Origin: Mya arenaria
Lineage: Eukaryota; Mollusca; Bivalvia; Myida; Myidae
NCBI RefSeq assembly: GCF_026914265.1
Contig: NC_069124.1
Location: 74,400,765 to 74,464,764, forward strand
Direction: 5' to 3'
DNA length: 64,000 nt
The first letter of the stretch is position 1. Each line of letters starts with the position of its first letter. Below, in pieces: positions 10,910 to 24,148 of the stretch. A program made the translations under genes and the position numbers. Below the pieces are notes generated by a model. That model did not search any database, was not told where the DNA came from, and saw only the letters and a list, made by a program, of their open reading frames with translations.

Positions 10910-12178
10910 ATGCCGTTACCTAGCAACCACACTGAATCCTCCAGCACCGTTGTGAAGATGCTTAACAACTCTACAACGTTGCCAAGCGATGACAACATGT
11001 CTACAGCTGCAAACACGGCAGAACTTATTCAGCGCCTCAATGATGAGGTGGCTCGACTGATGCTCCCTGCCACAATTTATATCGTGATTTGTATGGTTCT
11101 CGGTTTAATTGGCAATGTAATGGTATGCTTCTTCTATGGCTGCAAGACAAAGCGAACTACAAACACATATTTCATTGTGATACTTGCGCTGTATGACATA
11201 ATTGTTTGTGCCATTTCCATGCCAACAGAAATCGTCGACATACAGCTGTATTATACTTTCGAAAACAATGTCGCTTGTAAAATTCTGCGATTTGTTAACT
11301 ACTTTGCTGGAATTGGGTCAATTCTTACTCTCGTTGCCATAGCGACCGATCGTTTTAAAAAGATATGCAGAGCAACGCATCCTCAGTTGACTTTCAAAAG
11401 AACAAGGTTTGTTAGTGTTGGCATTATAGGAATTGCAATTTTCTTATCATGGCCATCTTTGTTGATCTATGGATCAATAAAGGTTCCTATTGACAACAAG
11501 TATGGCCTTGATCTATGGGGGTCAGACTGTACCTCAACGAAAGACAAAGCATACCGGATATATGTGTGGATGTTTAATGGAGTTCATTTCTTACTCTTCA
11601 TTATCTTATCAATAACATTAATCGTGTTATACAGCATTATCGGAAACAAAATATTTAGTCACAATAAAAATCTACAAAAACATCGCCCTTTCCAAAAACA
11701 AACGTCAAACAAGGATGCAGAGATATCTTTCACGGACACGCAAACCAGCACGACCGATGAAAGAGTTAGCAAAGATTCCAAAGATTATTCTGCTTCCAAA
11801 TTGGACCGTGGCACTCACGGTATAATGAAAAAGCATGTCGGAACTAAAACTACCGTTACTCCACAAAAGAATATAAGCGTGGAAAAGGAATCTGTGAGGA
11901 TTACCATGGTGATGATCATCGTCACTGTTATATTCATACTAAGTTTCCTCCCTTACCTCTCGTTGACCGTATGGAGGATAGTGGAAGGCAAACACGAGGC
12001 GTTATTTCTCTCCGGAGCTGGGTTGGTCGGTTTCAAAATTGGGTCAAGGTCTTTCCTGCTAAATAGCAGCCTTAATCCTTGGATTTACGGCATATTCAAC
12101 AGGAACTTCAGACGATTCTTTTTTGGATGGTGTTGTGATTGTTTTGCCTACATTAAGAAGCGTTGTCAGCGACATTAG
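10910..12178 (+). CDS. Rhodopsin-type (class A) GPCR, likely peptide-receptor-like
   Basis: A 422-aa seven-helix receptor in one coding exon. The ATG at 10910 is preferred over the in-frame ATG at 10814 because it has a Kozak-like CCACCATG and lies after a good acceptor at 10872-10873. Residues: extracellular N-tail with glycosylation sites N6HT, N20ST and N29MS; TM1 54-77 with GN; TM2 86-108 with LALYD; C123 at the top of TM3 pairing with C207; DRF 147-149 in place of DRY; TM4 168-190; TM5 217-242; a long basic ICL3 (245-328); TM6 with SFLPY, missing the usual CW; TM7 with NPWIY 389-393; helix 8 with cysteines 408, 409 and 411, possible palmitoylation sites. The pattern resembles molluscan orphan peptide receptors of the cholecystokinin/orexin-like kind, but the ligand cannot be told. 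AATAAA follows at 12232. Confidence 0.92.
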   Translation: MPLPSNHTESSSTVVKMLNNSTTLPSDDNMSTAANTAELIQRLNDEVARLMLPATIYIVICMVLGLIGNVMVCFFYGCKTKRTTNTYFIVILALYDIIVCAISMPTEIVDIQLYYTFENNVACKILRFVNYFAGIGSILTLVAIATDRFKKICRATHPQLTFKRTRFVSVGIIGIAIFLSWPSLLIYGSIKVPIDNKYGLDLWGSDCTSTKDKAYRIYVWMFNGVHFLLFIILSITLIVLYSIIGNKIFSHNKNLQKHRPFQKQTSNKDAEISFTDTQTSTTDERVSKDSKDYSASKLDRGTHGIMKKHVGTKTTVTPQKNISVEKESVRITMVMIIVTVIFILSFLPYLSLTVWRIVEGKHEALFLSGAGLVGFKIGSRSFLLNSSLNPWIYGIFNRNFRRFFFGWCCDCFAYIKKRCQRH

Positions 12179-12231
12179 AATTTAGCACTCACTATAAATG
12201 ATTACTTTCACGTCGATGTGTTGTATGCTGC

Positions 12232-12237
12232 AATAAA
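12232..12237 (+). terminator. Poly(A) signal of the GPCR
   Basis: AATAAA 54 nt after the stop codon, followed by a T-rich run. The rest of 12240-13070 shows no gene or repeat. Confidence 0.65.
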
Positions 12238-14305
12238 CGTTTTTTAATTGTTAAGTTAATGACATAATTTTCATAAAATGAATCGCGAAAGTTGCGCACA
12301 GAATCAAATGTACTATTTATACCCGGAACCCAAATGGGGATCCAGCTTAAGTTTCATACAACCTCATGTATAACGCTATTGCGGTCGTCCAATGTCCAAC
12401 GTGCGCTGTCAACCACAACTTTAAGTGCCACATACTATATTTATACGGCTTTGCCTATTTCAACCAAACTCCATAGGAATCATTATGATCATTAACTTGT
12501 CCTCGTTTGAACTTGTTCGGTGAAAAGCGTTCCATGATTATTGCTCTGGCGGCCTTGAAAACAGAAATTAAACATCTTTAAAATGTCAATATTAACTTTG
12601 CTTTAAACATATTTATTTCATGAATATATACAGATGAAAACATATATTTCATTCTAAATATTTAAGAATTTGATTGGAAGGTAAAGCTTATAAAGATCAT
12701 CTTCTTCTGTAGAAAGCAGTTAGTTATATTTATTTGGTTGTCTTTTTAAGGATAAGTGCATTTATAGATATTTCAAAGCATGTCGTACATGTTTATGTCG
12801 TAATGTTGATTAAATATTGATTTTGAAATAGAGGGATTAGCTACTTTACACATAGTGTTTAAGCTTAATATCATTATAACAAAACATGACCGTCAGTGCG
12901 TGTTTCTTATTTCCCGCGACTTAGCTTTGTTTAGCACTTAATATAATATTATCATGCCGGCAGTTAAACAATAAACAAGGAGCGTTTCTATTACATTTAT
13001 TCATGTAACGTTGATGGTATCGTAAATTAAGTTCCTTACCACTATTTACATACATGAGAGAAAACGTTATGAAATATTTGTATTTAACTTATTTATGTTG
13101 TTGCTGTATATGCCTTTTCGACATTAAGTATTTTTTCAATTGTTTTATTTTTGTAATGTGTATGTATTGAAACACTTGAAAATACCATTTGATATATGTA
13201 TTTGTCCACATGGGGTTTATCATTCTAAAAAGTTTTAATAGCGGAACTATTCGGCTAAGTAGCTGATTCTTGGCCATTCCCCAGGGACGGTTTATCATTT
13301 AAGAGGGCGCTGTGGTTTTATTGTTATTACCGCTGTTACGTGTATATTATCTTGAAGGACTTCGGACATCTATTTAAATTTGCCGCTCATCATTGTGAAA
13401 AATCAACTTTCGTAATCATATAATTCTTTTGCATGTGTTTAATTGATAAAGTTTTATTAAGGCTATCCAAGATTTTAAATTTACAAAACAAAAACAAAAA
13501 TGAAAGGACTTGTAGAATTTTAATTCTAAAACAATGGTTTCCACTATACGCTATATATATATTTGAAATAATTTCTATTTAAGTCAACATTGTCATTTTT
13601 ATGTAAATACTGTGTGTATTTATTTGAATGTCACCATGTCAAAGGTCATAGACACACTCGTTTTCGACCAGTGGCTAGGACTACACTGCATGGTTAGATA
13701 TGTTAATATATCTACACATATAATTTATAAACAGAAGCATACGATATATATTTATAAATCATTTAACTGGTATAATTATAAGCATGCAATCATCATTCTT
13801 TAGAGCATTGTTGAAACAATAATTATTATCGTGTGCCTTTTTCTAATCATGCACGTAAATAGTTCCATTATTGTATATATGTGTTTTATTTATTCGACAT
13901 ATGTATATTTATGAAAACTATATAAAAAAACATATTGAGCTTATTTCTGTCATTTTGGTGATATTTGAAATATACATCAGTGTGCTGTAATCAACTGAAA
14001 TTAAAGGTTGTTCATGGATGTAAAAAACAACAAAAACATATGCGTAGCACAGGTATGAAGAAAGGTAACTATAGTAAATACAATGAATATATACATATAT
14101 GCACTTAATTGCTTGAAAACGAACATAAAAAATAAGCAATTTAATATGCATAATGTTCAAGGTCCTTCAGAATTTCAGTACTAATAAGTTGTTTCCGATA
14201 TTATGTGACCTCGAGTCATAAAAGAAAACTCCCTCCCCTATGATATTTTAGAATGAAATTTTGAAAAAAAAAGCTTTGTCCATTTATAAAAGTAATATAA
14301 GAAAA

Positions 14306-15536
14306 ACATATTCTTTCATGCTTTACGATGAAAAATGGGGAAATAACAGTGAAATAACAACAGTGAAAATATCAATTTGATATTTTCACTGCAAAATAAG
14401 GAGTGAAAATATCAACTTTCAGAACTACTTTTAAATTCCTTTGTTGTTACATGTACTTGCCTTGATCAAAACAGAACATTGGACTTCAGTAAATTATGTC
14501 AAAAAATGTTTAAAAAAAAAGAAAGAAATATTTTATAAATTTAAATAAATATATAATTTGAAATTAACAACTTACCGTTTATTACCGATTATCCCGTTAA
14601 TCAAACATTTTACTGATCTTTGAAGCTGAATGTTCGAACATTTGCTTTCATACCAAACAAATTACAGACAAAAACAACTGTTCGAACATAAATAAAATTT
14701 TATATCCTCGTTCAAATGTATTTTGAACTGTTAACCTTTGTAGTACGTAAAATGAGCTTCCTGGAGAATTCACACAATTTACAGATAGATCCGATATTTT
14801 TTTACCCCACCCACACCTCAAAATGTGTCAACAAACTAGCGTGGCATTTACTCTTTATCTGGAAAACAAACATTTTAAATCGAAACAGACTGGTCTCTGA
14901 CAGTAAGATGACTGAATATTAACTTACTATAAAAACACGCGTACATGCAGTCTTAAACTAAGAAGAATGGTTAAAATCCAATGAGTATCCACATTTATTT
15001 TGCTAACACATTTGACCTTCCAAATTTTCATTCTTTAAATAGCGGCGTAGTAATTTGGTTTTGTATTCATGCCCATCTAAAAATAAAAAGTGTTTTCATT
15101 ATTTTTTGGAACATATGTGCACTAATAATACTTCATTGTTTACTGTTCATAAAGCTTTGCAATAAAAAGAGCGAATATTAAGCTATAAGAATGAATAGCA
15201 GAGAACTATTTCTCAGCAAACCGAAAGTAGAAAAGTTGACAGCTATAACTATGCATGAGGGGCGCCCCACGGGTAGCGGCCTAAAGCCCACCCTTTTTAA
15301 AAAAGGGGGTAATTCAGAAATAAATAATAAAAACAAATAAAACTCCGAAAATAAGCATAAAAGAAACAGAAAAATTGTTTATTTCAGTGTAAGATCGTAT
15401 TTTATTTCACTCGTGATCATACAAAAACTTCATTTTCACTCGTGGCTTCGCCACTCGTGAAAATATGTTTTTCTATGACACTCGTGAAATAAAATACGAT
15501 CTTACACTGAAATAAACAAATATCCTCTATTTATTA
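14306..15536. mobile_element. 1.2-kb insertion with large palindromes, unclassified
   Basis: Copy A runs straight through this point, so the segment is an insertion (or replacement) in copy B. It holds a small palindrome at about 14368-14420 (GTGAAAATATCAA / GATATTTTCAC) and a large one: 15377-15415 and 15479-15517 pair almost perfectly (core TTTCAGTGTAAGATCG), with a second hairpin inside at 15431-15466. No transposase. It could be a non-autonomous transposon; target duplication not resolved. Confidence 0.5.
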
Positions 15537-16245
15537 TATAATTTAAGGGAAAATCTTAAAGTTATTTGCAGAATGGAGTAAAATTAATGTTTCTCTAAAA
15601 AATTCACCAGTGGCAGAACATTCATAAAATCTTATATTTAATTAAATAATTCTGTTAGGATAACATTTCAACGTTTTGGGGGAATTATTCTGAAAGTGGT
15701 GTTGGACATATAAAGTGCTCGTACATTGTGTTCAATATTTCATGTGGATTCATTTCTGGGATTAAGTATATTTTGAAAATGAACATACTCCTTAACTTAA
15801 GTTATTTACACCTAATTATCTCTCTCTTTGTAAAACTGTTAATAAAAAAACTGTTGTTTAACATGTGTTTGCCTTTCTTGTTTTGTGGTCGTTACAACTC
15901 TCACTATCTAAATAAAGTGCAGGGTGACTCGGGTCAGACGAGTTGATATCTCGTCATGCATTGACAGATAAGCAAATTCTTCTAGAGCACCAAGATGAAA
16001 ACAAAATCTATTTTTTTGTCTTGTTATTATGTTACGTAGGCATTATTGACGGACTACGATGGAGGGACTGTGGTATGTGCAAGTTGATTGAATATGGAGG
16101 TTTGACATTGATCCCAGGGTTATCAAAAATCTGAATTGTGACTTTTTTTTCTTAATAAAGCTGCACGTTTTGGTGTCCTTCTTTCTTTAGAGCCAGACTT
16201 AAAAGTTGAAATGGAGTTTTTCACTAGATAAAAATAATTTTACCT

Positions 16246-16573
16246 TTAAAGCTGCACTCTCACACCTTGACAATTTTGACATTTTTTTATTTTTTGTTGT
16301 TGTCTCAGATAAGCTTATTTCGGCATCAGTGCCTTCAAGTCAGTCATATATGATAACTCACAATAAACCAGATCTCAATTGTTTGAATAACTTTGGAAAA
16401 TTTCAGTTTCTTAAAGCGTAAGTAATGCTTTTAGCCATAAAACATCAATGCCCAAGCGTAAATATGTAAACTGCGATTTGCTCTTTTGTCAGCAGTCCTA
16501 TATCACTGGTTTCCATACAGTTACTAAAAAAGATGCACAAAACAAAAATCAATCTGTGAGAGAGCAGCTTTAA
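16246..16573. mobile_element. TTAA-type MITE, copy 2 (duplicate of 1852-2175)
   Basis: Same insertion site as the copy at 1852, carried along by the segmental duplication. TTAA at both ends and inverted termini AGCTGCACTCTCACA. Confidence 0.75.
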
Positions 16574-16674
16574 CATTTGGAACTTTCTGTTTTAATTCCT
16601 TTTTAAATATATGTAAATGACAAACGTGTTTTTACAATGGTGCCCTTTTATTGAGCATTTATACGTCACTTCTG

Positions 16675-17400
16675 AAAGTGAAAGTTGGTTTAAGGTTGGA
16701 AAAATGGGAAGTAGACGACTTGAAAAACGTTATTCTGTATATCGGTGGGAACGACGTATCTGATGGCCAGGATCTTCACGAAATGTATAAACAACTGAAA
16801 GATGGAATAGAATCAGTACAACGTAGAAATCCGTACTGCGAAATGTACGTTTGCACCATTTGTCCCCGAGCGGACTGTGAGGTTAGCCAGGCTAATAAAA
16901 TGCTGGCAGCGCTGTGCGAAGAAACGGGAGCCAAACTTATTAATACATTTAATAAGTTTGTATTCGGTGACGGTTCCTCAATTCCGGAGTATTAAAACCA
17001 CGACGGTATTCATTTGAACAAAAAAGTAACAAGTGCTTTGGTTCGTGCAATTAACACGTCGGTGAAAATAATTCGAAGCTCAACAGACGCAGGAAGTTAT
17101 CACTCCGAAATCGGCGGTGCAGTGCGAAACGCACATAAACCCGAAGCAGCTTATAGGACGGGTCGTGAAAGAAAATCTGCGGGACAACGCGGTGAAAGAA
17201 CAAGGAGGCACTCGGACAATATAAACAATAAATCCCCTCGGCAAAATGTTGCCGGCATTGACAGAGAACGAGATATACCCGTAGATCGTAATAAATGGTG
17301 TACACACTGCAGAATGCAGAACCACAATACCAGCGAATGTGGACGAAGGCGGCATGCTGGAAATACACATTTTAGTTCTAGCTCTTACCGGAAATACTAG
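16675..17400 (+). pseudogene. LINE ORF1: SGNH-esterase-like plus CCHC zinc knuckle
   Basis: One frame reads VILYIGGNDVSDG (the GxND block of SGNH hydrolases), CTICPRADCE, and DGIHLNKKV (the DxxH block with catalytic Asp/His). A basic region follows, then a zinc knuckle WCTHCRMQNHNTSEC (CX2CX4HX4C) near 17295-17340. A single in-frame TAA at 16993-16995 separates the esterase body from its DGIHL block. The N-terminal part, including the nucleophile Ser block, is missing through 5' truncation. ORF1 proteins with an esterase domain are known from CR1 and L2 elements. Confidence 0.8.
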
Positions 17401-17702
17401 GAATCCGCCGACAAACACAATCAAGGTAATGAAACTGTTTTTCAAATTATTCCACGTAATACGTTTATAATGATACCATTACAATTATTGTATATATATA
17501 GTAAATTCTGTAATATTATGAACAAGTATATTGAAGGAATTTCAATCAGGAATCGCAATCAAAAATGTGCGAATACAAATGCATGTAACTCTGACTATTT
17601 GTTACAACCTACGGGTCAGCCTCAAAATATATATCCATTTACGTCATGTACGGTGAATACCCAAACTGATTTGATACAGGCTTTAATAATAATATTTCGA
17701 CT

Positions 17703-20555
17703 TTGCCAATTAAACATGACAAAAAGAATCATAAAGGCTTACACATAGTCAGTTTAAATATTCAACACATTTTAAACAAGCGAGATGAGTTTCATTTATT
17801 TCAGTCATTTCACATTGATATAATTGGTTTATGCGAAACGTTTTTGACACCCAGTGTACATGATAATGAATTAGTTATTCCTGGATATAGTTTCGTGCGC
17901 AAAGATCGCCTCGACAAAGGGGGCGGGGGTATAATTGTCTACATTTCATATAAACTCTCATATGTTAGGCGATATGATTTAGAGTCCGACACTTTAGAAT
18001 CCGTCTGGGTTCAAATCGCTTTACCCTGAAGTAAATCGTTTTTAGTAAACTTTGTATATAGACCTCCTGATTCTTCACAAAACTGGATAGATCTATTTGA
18101 AACTCAATACAACAAATTAGGAAGCAAGGATAGTGAAGTATATGCTCTAGGGGACTTTAACATCAATTATTTTCCAGACAAAACAAATAAATTCAATAAT
18201 GCAAAATGGGAAAATTTTCTTTCAAAGTTTGGACTTTCTCAAATCATTTAAACGCCAACTAGGATTCATACAAATTGTTCGTCTATTATAGACCATATAT
18301 ATACAACAAGAAAAGATCTCATCTAAGATATTGCTGTATATAATTATACCATAAGCGACCACTTGCCTATCGCTTTCACGAGATCAGTAAAAAAGAAACA
18401 AGTGAAAAACAGTCACGATTCAATAACATATCGATGTTATAAAGGCTTCGATGAAGATCTTTTTAAAGCAGATTTAGTTAACTCGAATCTGATCCTTATC
18501 GATTCAATAGCAGATCCAAACTTTGCTTTGGACATTTTTTATGATACAATTCATACTGCTCTTTCTAACCATCCGACAATCAAGCAAAAGAGAATTAAAC
18601 ATGCGAGTCAACCGTTTTGGTTCTCGGATCAAATAAAACAAACAATTTTTTTGAGGGATTATTATTTTTTGCACAAAGATTTTGAAAATTACAATAAAAC
18701 ACGAAACAAAATTTCATCTATGATACGCAAAAGCAAGAAATCCTTCTATAACGATGCTATCAAAAATAATAAATCTTCAAAGTGTCTTTTGCAAAACCTG
18801 AATGATATCACAAATAACAACAAAGCACACCAATTTAGTATTCCAAATAAACTTATAGTAAATGAAAAAGATATTGAGGGTACAGTGGAAATATTGGAAG
18901 CCTTAAATTCTCACTTCACCAATATATCTAATATAATAAAGAGAAAACCATTTGCTAAGGAACATTTTTCTACTCTGCAGAAATATCTGGATGAAAAATT
19001 GCGACATCATCAATTTAATGTGGAAAATATTACTGCCCTTGATGTAAAGCACATCATTGACAAACTTGACATTTCAAAGTCCACTGGTCCTGATGGAATA
19101 GGACCAAACATTTTACGCTATTGTGGCGATTACATAACATCTACAATAGCTTCCATCATCAATAACAGTATAGAAAGCGGTATATTTCCTGACAAATTGA
19201 AAGAAGCTTCTGTTGTCCCGATACACAAATCAGGAAATAAAAACGAACCGGGAAACTATCGCCCTATATCCATTCTCAATACTTTATCAAAGATATTTGA
19301 ACGACATATTGCGTCTCAGTTGCAAATGTTTTTTAAGAGAACGGATATTATACACAAAAATCAGTCGGGTTTCCGTCCAAATCACTCATGTCAGACTGCA
19401 TTAACCCACCTTACAGATACTTGGTTGAAGGGTATAGACAGTGGTGATTATGTAGGGGCCATTTATCTCGATCTCCGAGAAGCATTTGACTTAGTTGACC
19501 ATGAAATACTCTTACACAAACTTAAACTTCACATCACAGAAAGGTCTATGAAGTTATTTAGGTCCTATCTGACTAACAGGATGCAATTTGTGAAAGGGAA
19601 CAACATAAATTCAGAGAAAATGAAAACTATGTCGGGTGTCCCTCAAGGATCAATACTCGGTCCCTTACTTTTTCTAATATACATCAATGATATGCCTTTA
19701 ATTTCTTCCAATTCATGTATTGACTTATATGCAGATGATTCCACGTTATACAAAATAGGTCCAAGTATACTGAGCATTCAATCAGATCTACAAAAAAGTC
19801 TTAATAGTGTGAACTGTTGGTGTAAGACAAATAATATGTCGATCCATCCATCAAAAACCAAATGTATGATTCTATGTACTAATTATAAGGCAAAACATGC
19901 ATTGCAACTTGAACTATCAATAGATGGATTGTCAGTAGAAAACGTGAAATGTCAAAAGGTCCTCGGGGTGCATGTTGATCAGACATTGCCATGGCATACA
20001 CATGTTAAGACTGTAGTGAATAAGCTTAATTCAAAATTGGCACTTCTAAGAAGAATAGCATATTATTTAACAGACGAGATGAAATCATTGTATTATAATG
20101 CATATATCATGTCAAACATGGAGTACTGTTGTAGTGTCTGGGGACTTACACATTTCTCAGATACCACAAAAATCACTAATATTCAGAAAAGAGCGATTAA
20201 CCTAATAATGAAGTCGGGAACTAGCCACTGTGGAAACATGTTCAAACAGTCTGGGTTGCTATCTTTTGAAGACAGGTGCTATTATCATCTTTCATTACTT
20301 GTTTTCAAAAGCATGAAATGTTTGACTCCTTCGTACTTCAAAGAATTGTTAACATTTGCCAAAAATGAGCACTATAACTTGCGTTCTTCAGAAAACAAGG
20401 ATCTTTTTGTTGTAAAACCTAGAACAAACTATATCAAAAATACATTTGCCTATAAAGCAATGAAAATTTGGAATTATCTTCCTACATACATTAAATGTCA
20501 AGATAAGCTACCAGCCTTTAAACATGCATTAAAAGGCTACTTATTGGCAAAATAA
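17703..20555 (+). pseudogene. LINE ORF2: APE-like endonuclease and reverse transcriptase
   Basis: The endonuclease motifs are all visible in one frame: SLNIQHILNKRDEF, GLCETFL, ALGDFNI and SDHLPI. Three in-frame stops lie between them, at 18027, 18249 and 18324. From 18363 the frame is open to 20555. The RT shows STGPDGI, YRPISIL, SGFRPNHSC, AIYLDLREAFD, SGVPQGSILGPLLF and the catalytic YADDSTLY. The C-terminal region ends in the HYNLRSSE ... KIWNYLPTYIK block shared by CR1/Jockey-group elements of marine invertebrates. No RNase H domain. Clade placement beyond the CR1/L2/Jockey group would need a tree. Confidence 0.9.
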
Positions 20556-20960
20556 TTTTATTACTTGAACAAAAAATCTTGACACTTTATTTAATTCACA
20601 TTATAATAAATAGTTCATTGTTTACATGAATTGTGTTAATGTACGTATATGACATTCTTGCAACAACTTGTAATGGATACTACCAAATATGTAAATATAT
20701 TGATTGAATGTGGTTTTACTGAATATATCTACATTATTTACAGTATGAAATTATTGTAATTAATAATCATCATATTTAACTGAGTTGTGTTTGTCGAAGA
20801 AATGTATGATAGTGATAGTGTGATTGTATGTTTTGTATGTTGCTTAATATGTAACTTAGTACATGTGTTTTTGTAATACTTTTTGTGTGAAGGCCATGCT
20901 GGAAATAAGTAGTATGTCTGTAATGATTGTACACTTAGTATGTAACCTTCGTTAAATAAA

Positions 20961-21017
<57 letters not shown>

Positions 21018-21020
21018 ATA

Positions 21021-21067
<47 letters not shown>

Positions 21068-21270
21068 TTCTGTGTCTCGAAATGCAGCCTTTGAGAAGAC
21101 GACGGCTGCGCTGACGTTCGACAACTTTAACGTGTGGCCGGTTCCAGCGCACATGCCTGGTGGCTGCATTTCTCGGTTGACCTGACGGTGAATCGGCCGC
21201 TCCCCCACCTGTACGTGGACGAGGAAGTGCATGAGGTCATCAGGCACTACCTCTTTAAGCTGCCCTGTTT

Positions 21271-24148
21271 TATGGATGCTATTTGTTGCCAAAAGTCCAG
21301 ACGTGTATGTGTGTATTTTAGGTTTGTATCATTGATGATTTACCAATTTACATTTTACAACCGCCAACTCATCGGATGTATGTTTACATTTTACACTGCA
21401 CATTTTCATTTTTCATTGTACCGATTCGAGTTTTATTCTCGTTATATCTATTCATCAGACGATTCAGTCGTGTTTATAAAGTTGTGTATGTTAAACACAC
21501 GTCATTCTGTGAAAGTCACATGCCGGGTTTTACATTGCGGTGTGTAGAAGACAGATTTCAGTTCGCAGTTCTACAAAATACATTGTATGGTGGTAACTTT
21601 TCATTCGCAGTTGAACATGTTTACGAGATGAATTCATTTTTATTTATAGATAGCTCCGCCTTAACCATGTCTTAACTCCGCCTTAACCATGTCTTAACTC
21701 CTCCTTACGTCTTTCGGAAATTTCCGCTATCACTCGGCTCTATTTAAACCAATTATGGATACTTTGGACCATGGACATTGCGAACCTTATTATGGACATT
21801 ACGAATCATCTATATTATGACACTATGGACTATGATTTGGAAACAGGATGGATTATAAATTATTTCATGTCGAATAAAATAATATATGATATTACAACAT
21901 GTTTTTGTCTATATAATAGTAATTGATACGCACATATGACATGAAATGAGATGTATGCAAAATGATACTTGACTCAAACACAACAAAATGTTAGTCATTA
22001 GCATTAAATTATACTTCAAAAATGAAAAGTCCCATTGTCTTATTTTTCTTTTAAAGCTGCACTCTCACAGATTGACCGTGTTGACAACTATTTTTATTTT
22101 TTGTTTTGGAATTAGCCAATTTTTGCGTAAATGTCTGGATACCAGTGGTATAAGACTGCTGACAAAAGATCAGATACAGTTTTTCAGTTTTACGTTCGCA
22201 AATTGATGTTTTATGGCTAAAAGTGATACTACAGTAACGTTTTAAGAAAAATGAAAAATGTCGGCAGTTTTCCAAACAATTTAGATCTGTTTTATTGTGA
22301 GTAATCTTATTATTTGTATAGAAAGCATTTCTGCCAAAATCAGCCGAGTCTGGGACAAAAAAAGGTTGTCAAAACTGTCAATCTGTGAGAGTGCAGCTTT
22401 AAATTACTATATTTACTATTTTAAATTCAACCATTAGAGGACACTTTCTTGCCTTTTTGCAATGTTTAAGATTGCAAGTAATATTAGATAATTTAAAATT
22501 TACGAAGAAAAAAATCTAAATTTTCATTAAGTGGAAATTATTCACTAAGATGCCCCAGAGGTTTCTTACCTGGTAGCTGGAACTGTATTGATAAAGTACA
22601 CTAAGATTACAACTTCATATAACTCGTACATTATACTGTAACGAATATTATTTTATAGCTAATTAATAAAGTATTTTAATGATGACGTCAATTTATTGCT
22701 AATAAACAGTTATTACTTGCTGCTAGCTTTTATACCCCACCCACACTCAACAGGCTTTTTTTCACATTTAGGTGAAGCGGACCTAGCCCTTTTGGAGGGG
22801 AAAAATCGCGCGTTTGTTTTTTTTTATCTAAGACTCACGATACCTATTTTTTCATGTTCTTGAAATCCCCCACTTGGTTGTTATGGTTCACAATGGCGCA
22901 GATCCCGTAATTCATAACTGGGGGACACAAGTGGGTTGGAGGGTTGTTCTTCCACCCACATGGATATTTTGTTTCAATGATGTATTGAAATTACACGTTT
23001 ACACCATACATGCTTATTAAGATAGTAAATGTATAACATCAGACAAAACTAGGTGGATATCATTATGATGTCCATCAAAAGTTTCGTGGGTTTGCTGGAG
23101 CAGGTTTTGAACAGGGACTTGCGTTAGAGGGGCGTTACTTAAGGGCACAACTTTTTGGACATGATCCCTGAAGAGGGCATGCCATTAATATGTTTAAAAT
23201 GTGGGAAGTGGGGTTAAGGGGTACTCCCCCTAAAATATATCAAATAGTTTTAGTCTGAATTGGTGCATTATGGCGTAATTAAGTATTTAAGAGAAATATT
23301 GACAAAACAATAACCTTTAAGGTTACTTGCGGGCCAACTGGGGGGGGGACACAGGCCCTACAGCTCCCCCCCCATGGTCCACTTGTAAATAAAATAAATG
23401 AACAATATTTGCCTGCTTGGGTATATAAGTAAAAAAAAAACTGACAGTGGCAGTATAAATCTGGGTCCGTGAGCCCAGCTCAGATACACCCAACTGCAAT
23501 TGACTAAATAATATGGTGATTTAAAACCCATTAAGGAACATTGATCGTCAGAATAAAATAAAAGATGAAGTTAATTTTAGTTTTTATTGTGAAACAAAGA
23601 GAGAGTACTCGGACTTACAACCGGGAATTTACAGGAGATAGGCGAATATGTTATCTCCCTTGCTTGATTCGACGGAAATAAACGAAAGAAAATCTGATTC
23701 GTTAGCTCCGCCCATTCACCTTCGTTTCTTTCGGTGACATTTACCATATAAGGTATAGGCGAAATCGTCTATCCTTGTAATTCTGAACTTGCCAATTGAC
23801 TTTTGTAAACCTGGACTTGTTGGACTGCAAATGTTCATTTTACGAATGCGAGTGTCGACTGTAGGATTGCAGTTTTATATATGCATGATTCGGCTTTCTA
23901 AATTACATCATCATATTGTTAAAGGCAAGTTATACGATCTATGTTTTAGTGAGTTTATACAGGGTCGATCTGACAAATATACATTTTGACTACTATAATG
24001 ACAAATGACAAATCAATACGGAACAACTGACGAATAGAAACAACAAATAGCACGTCTACATTGACAAATGTAAGAGATATTTAGTACGATTAAGAAGCAC
24101 ATTGTGGGAATTACACGTCTGGACTTTTGGCAACGAATAGCCTCCATA
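21271..24148. mobile_element. 2.9-kb TIR element with 6-bp target duplication, unclassified
   Basis: It interrupts exon 2 of the pseudogene. CTGTTT is present on both sides (21265-21270 and 24149-24154). The ends are inverted repeats of about 37 bp: TATGGATGCTATTTGTTGCC at the left and, on the other strand, TATGGAGGCTATTCGTTGCC at the right, continuing with AAAAGTCCAGACGTGTA in both. No transposase-sized ORF lies inside, so it looks non-autonomous. It carries a nested TTAA MITE at 22051. A 6-bp duplication is uncommon among the familiar DNA transposon superfamilies, so I do not name one. Confidence 0.75.
22051..22402. mobile_element. TTAA-type MITE, copy 3 (nested)
   Basis: 352 bp with TTAA at both edges and the best-preserved termini of the family (AGCTGCACTCTCACAGATTG, mirrored at the right). 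It is inserted into the 2.9-kb TIR element, so the family was still moving after that element arrived, or the element carried it. Confidence 0.8.

Larger units (their letters stand above)
16675..21065 (+). mobile_element. CR1/L2-like non-LTR retrotransposon (LINE), 5'-truncated
   Basis: The element interrupts copy B exactly where copy A is continuous. It is flanked by a 7-bp target duplication ACTTCTG (16668-16674 and 21066-21072) and ends with TAAATAAAG followed by (TTA)n from about 20961. It carries the end of an esterase/zinc-knuckle ORF1 and an endonuclease/reverse-transcriptase ORF2. At 4.4 kb it is missing the 5' end of ORF1. The RT half is open for 730 codons, which suggests a moderately young insertion, but stops in ORF1 and in the endonuclease make this copy inactive. 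Confidence 0.92.
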
